DNA of 13,070 bases from assembly GCA_015661405.1 (NCBI GenBank), contig JACWMK010000056.1:1-13070 (forward strand), given 5' to 3'. A program made the position numbers and the translations under genes. The notes under the pieces are model-generated. The model was not told the origin of the DNA. It saw only the letters and a list, made by a program, of their open reading frames with translations, and did no database searches. Every line of letters begins with the position of its first letter. Position 1 is the first letter of the stretch. Below, piece after piece: positions 12,889 through 13,070 of this stretch. The DNA is from Methanobacterium sp. Its GTDB lineage: Archaea; Methanobacteriota; Methanobacteria; Methanobacteriales; Methanobacteriaceae.

Positions 12889-13070
12889 TTATAAACCGCC
12901 TCCGTTATGGAACCTAAGCCCTTCTTCCACTCGTTTTAAATAAAATAAATGAAATTTTCCTGTTTTTTTTAAATTATTAGAAATACTCTAACATCAACTT
13001 TTTAAAAACTTAATTTAAATTAATTCAAGTTAAAACATCTTCATAATAACATTATAGAGATTTTCTATTT
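12889..13070. other. AT-rich right end with no intact gene
   Basis: On the minus strand one frame reads VEEGLRFHNGGG just ahead of the DUF2117 remnant, with no family resemblance I can support. A TTTATAAT box (12888-12895 region) is present. No further gene is visible to the window end. Confidence 0.35.

Overview
The window looks like an accessory region of an AT-rich methanogenic archaeon, most probably Methanobacterium or a close relative (Methanobacteriaceae). The taxon call is an inference from several signs. There is a DUF2117 remnant, a family I associate with methanogens. There is a DUF2085 protein and a series of short 'MVYCTKCG'-type zinc-ribbon membrane proteins, and a Ser/Thr-linked surface domain of a kind I associate with Methanobacteriales. 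Ribosome binding sites fit the GGAGGTGAT consensus, start codons are often TTG or GTG, and TATA-like boxes are of archaeal type. I see no transposase, integrase, CRISPR array or rRNA.

Layout. (1) 1-678: the 5' part of a probable ribbon-helix-helix regulator runs off the left edge on the minus strand, followed by about 460 bases of AT-rich DNA without a convincing gene. (2) 679-2741: two plus-strand genes, a DUF2971 protein and a DUF3800 (RNase H-like) protein. (3) 2809-3019: a tRNA-like T-arm with nested inverted repeats, overlapped by a small minus-strand ORF with a good ribosome binding site. (4) 3250-6239: a zinc-ribbon (DUF2321) protein fused to a TIGR02391 C-terminal domain, a 50-residue Ada-like metal-binding mini-protein, a DUF3644 protein (minus), a DUF3892 protein (minus), and a second, paralogous 50-residue mini-protein (minus). 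Both the TIGR02391 and DUF3644 proteins carry an R-x4-H motif of the kind seen in HEPN ribonucleases. (5) 6538-9961: a plus-strand array of zinc-ribbon and membrane proteins. One has a non-standard start caused by an apparent one-base loss, and one is split by a frameshift. (6) 9958-12119: a short minus-strand gene fragment, then a GmrSD-like (DUF262 + DUF1524) modification-dependent nuclease preceded by an overlapping small membrane ORF. (7) 12332-12888: two abutting minus-strand gene remnants, a metallo-beta-lactamase-fold C-terminus and an N-terminally truncated DUF2117 gene, meeting at a perfect 7-bp hairpin.

How it may work together (inference). The left half and the GmrSD gene resemble a defence island: a type IV restriction-like enzyme, two HEPN-motif proteins, a DUF3800 nuclease-like protein and a DUF2971 protein, interspersed with gene fragments. 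The middle block looks like a lineage-specific family of membrane-anchored zinc-ribbon proteins that grows and decays by duplication. The least explained part is 3250-6239, where two nearly same-sized metal-binding mini-proteins bracket the HEPN-motif genes.
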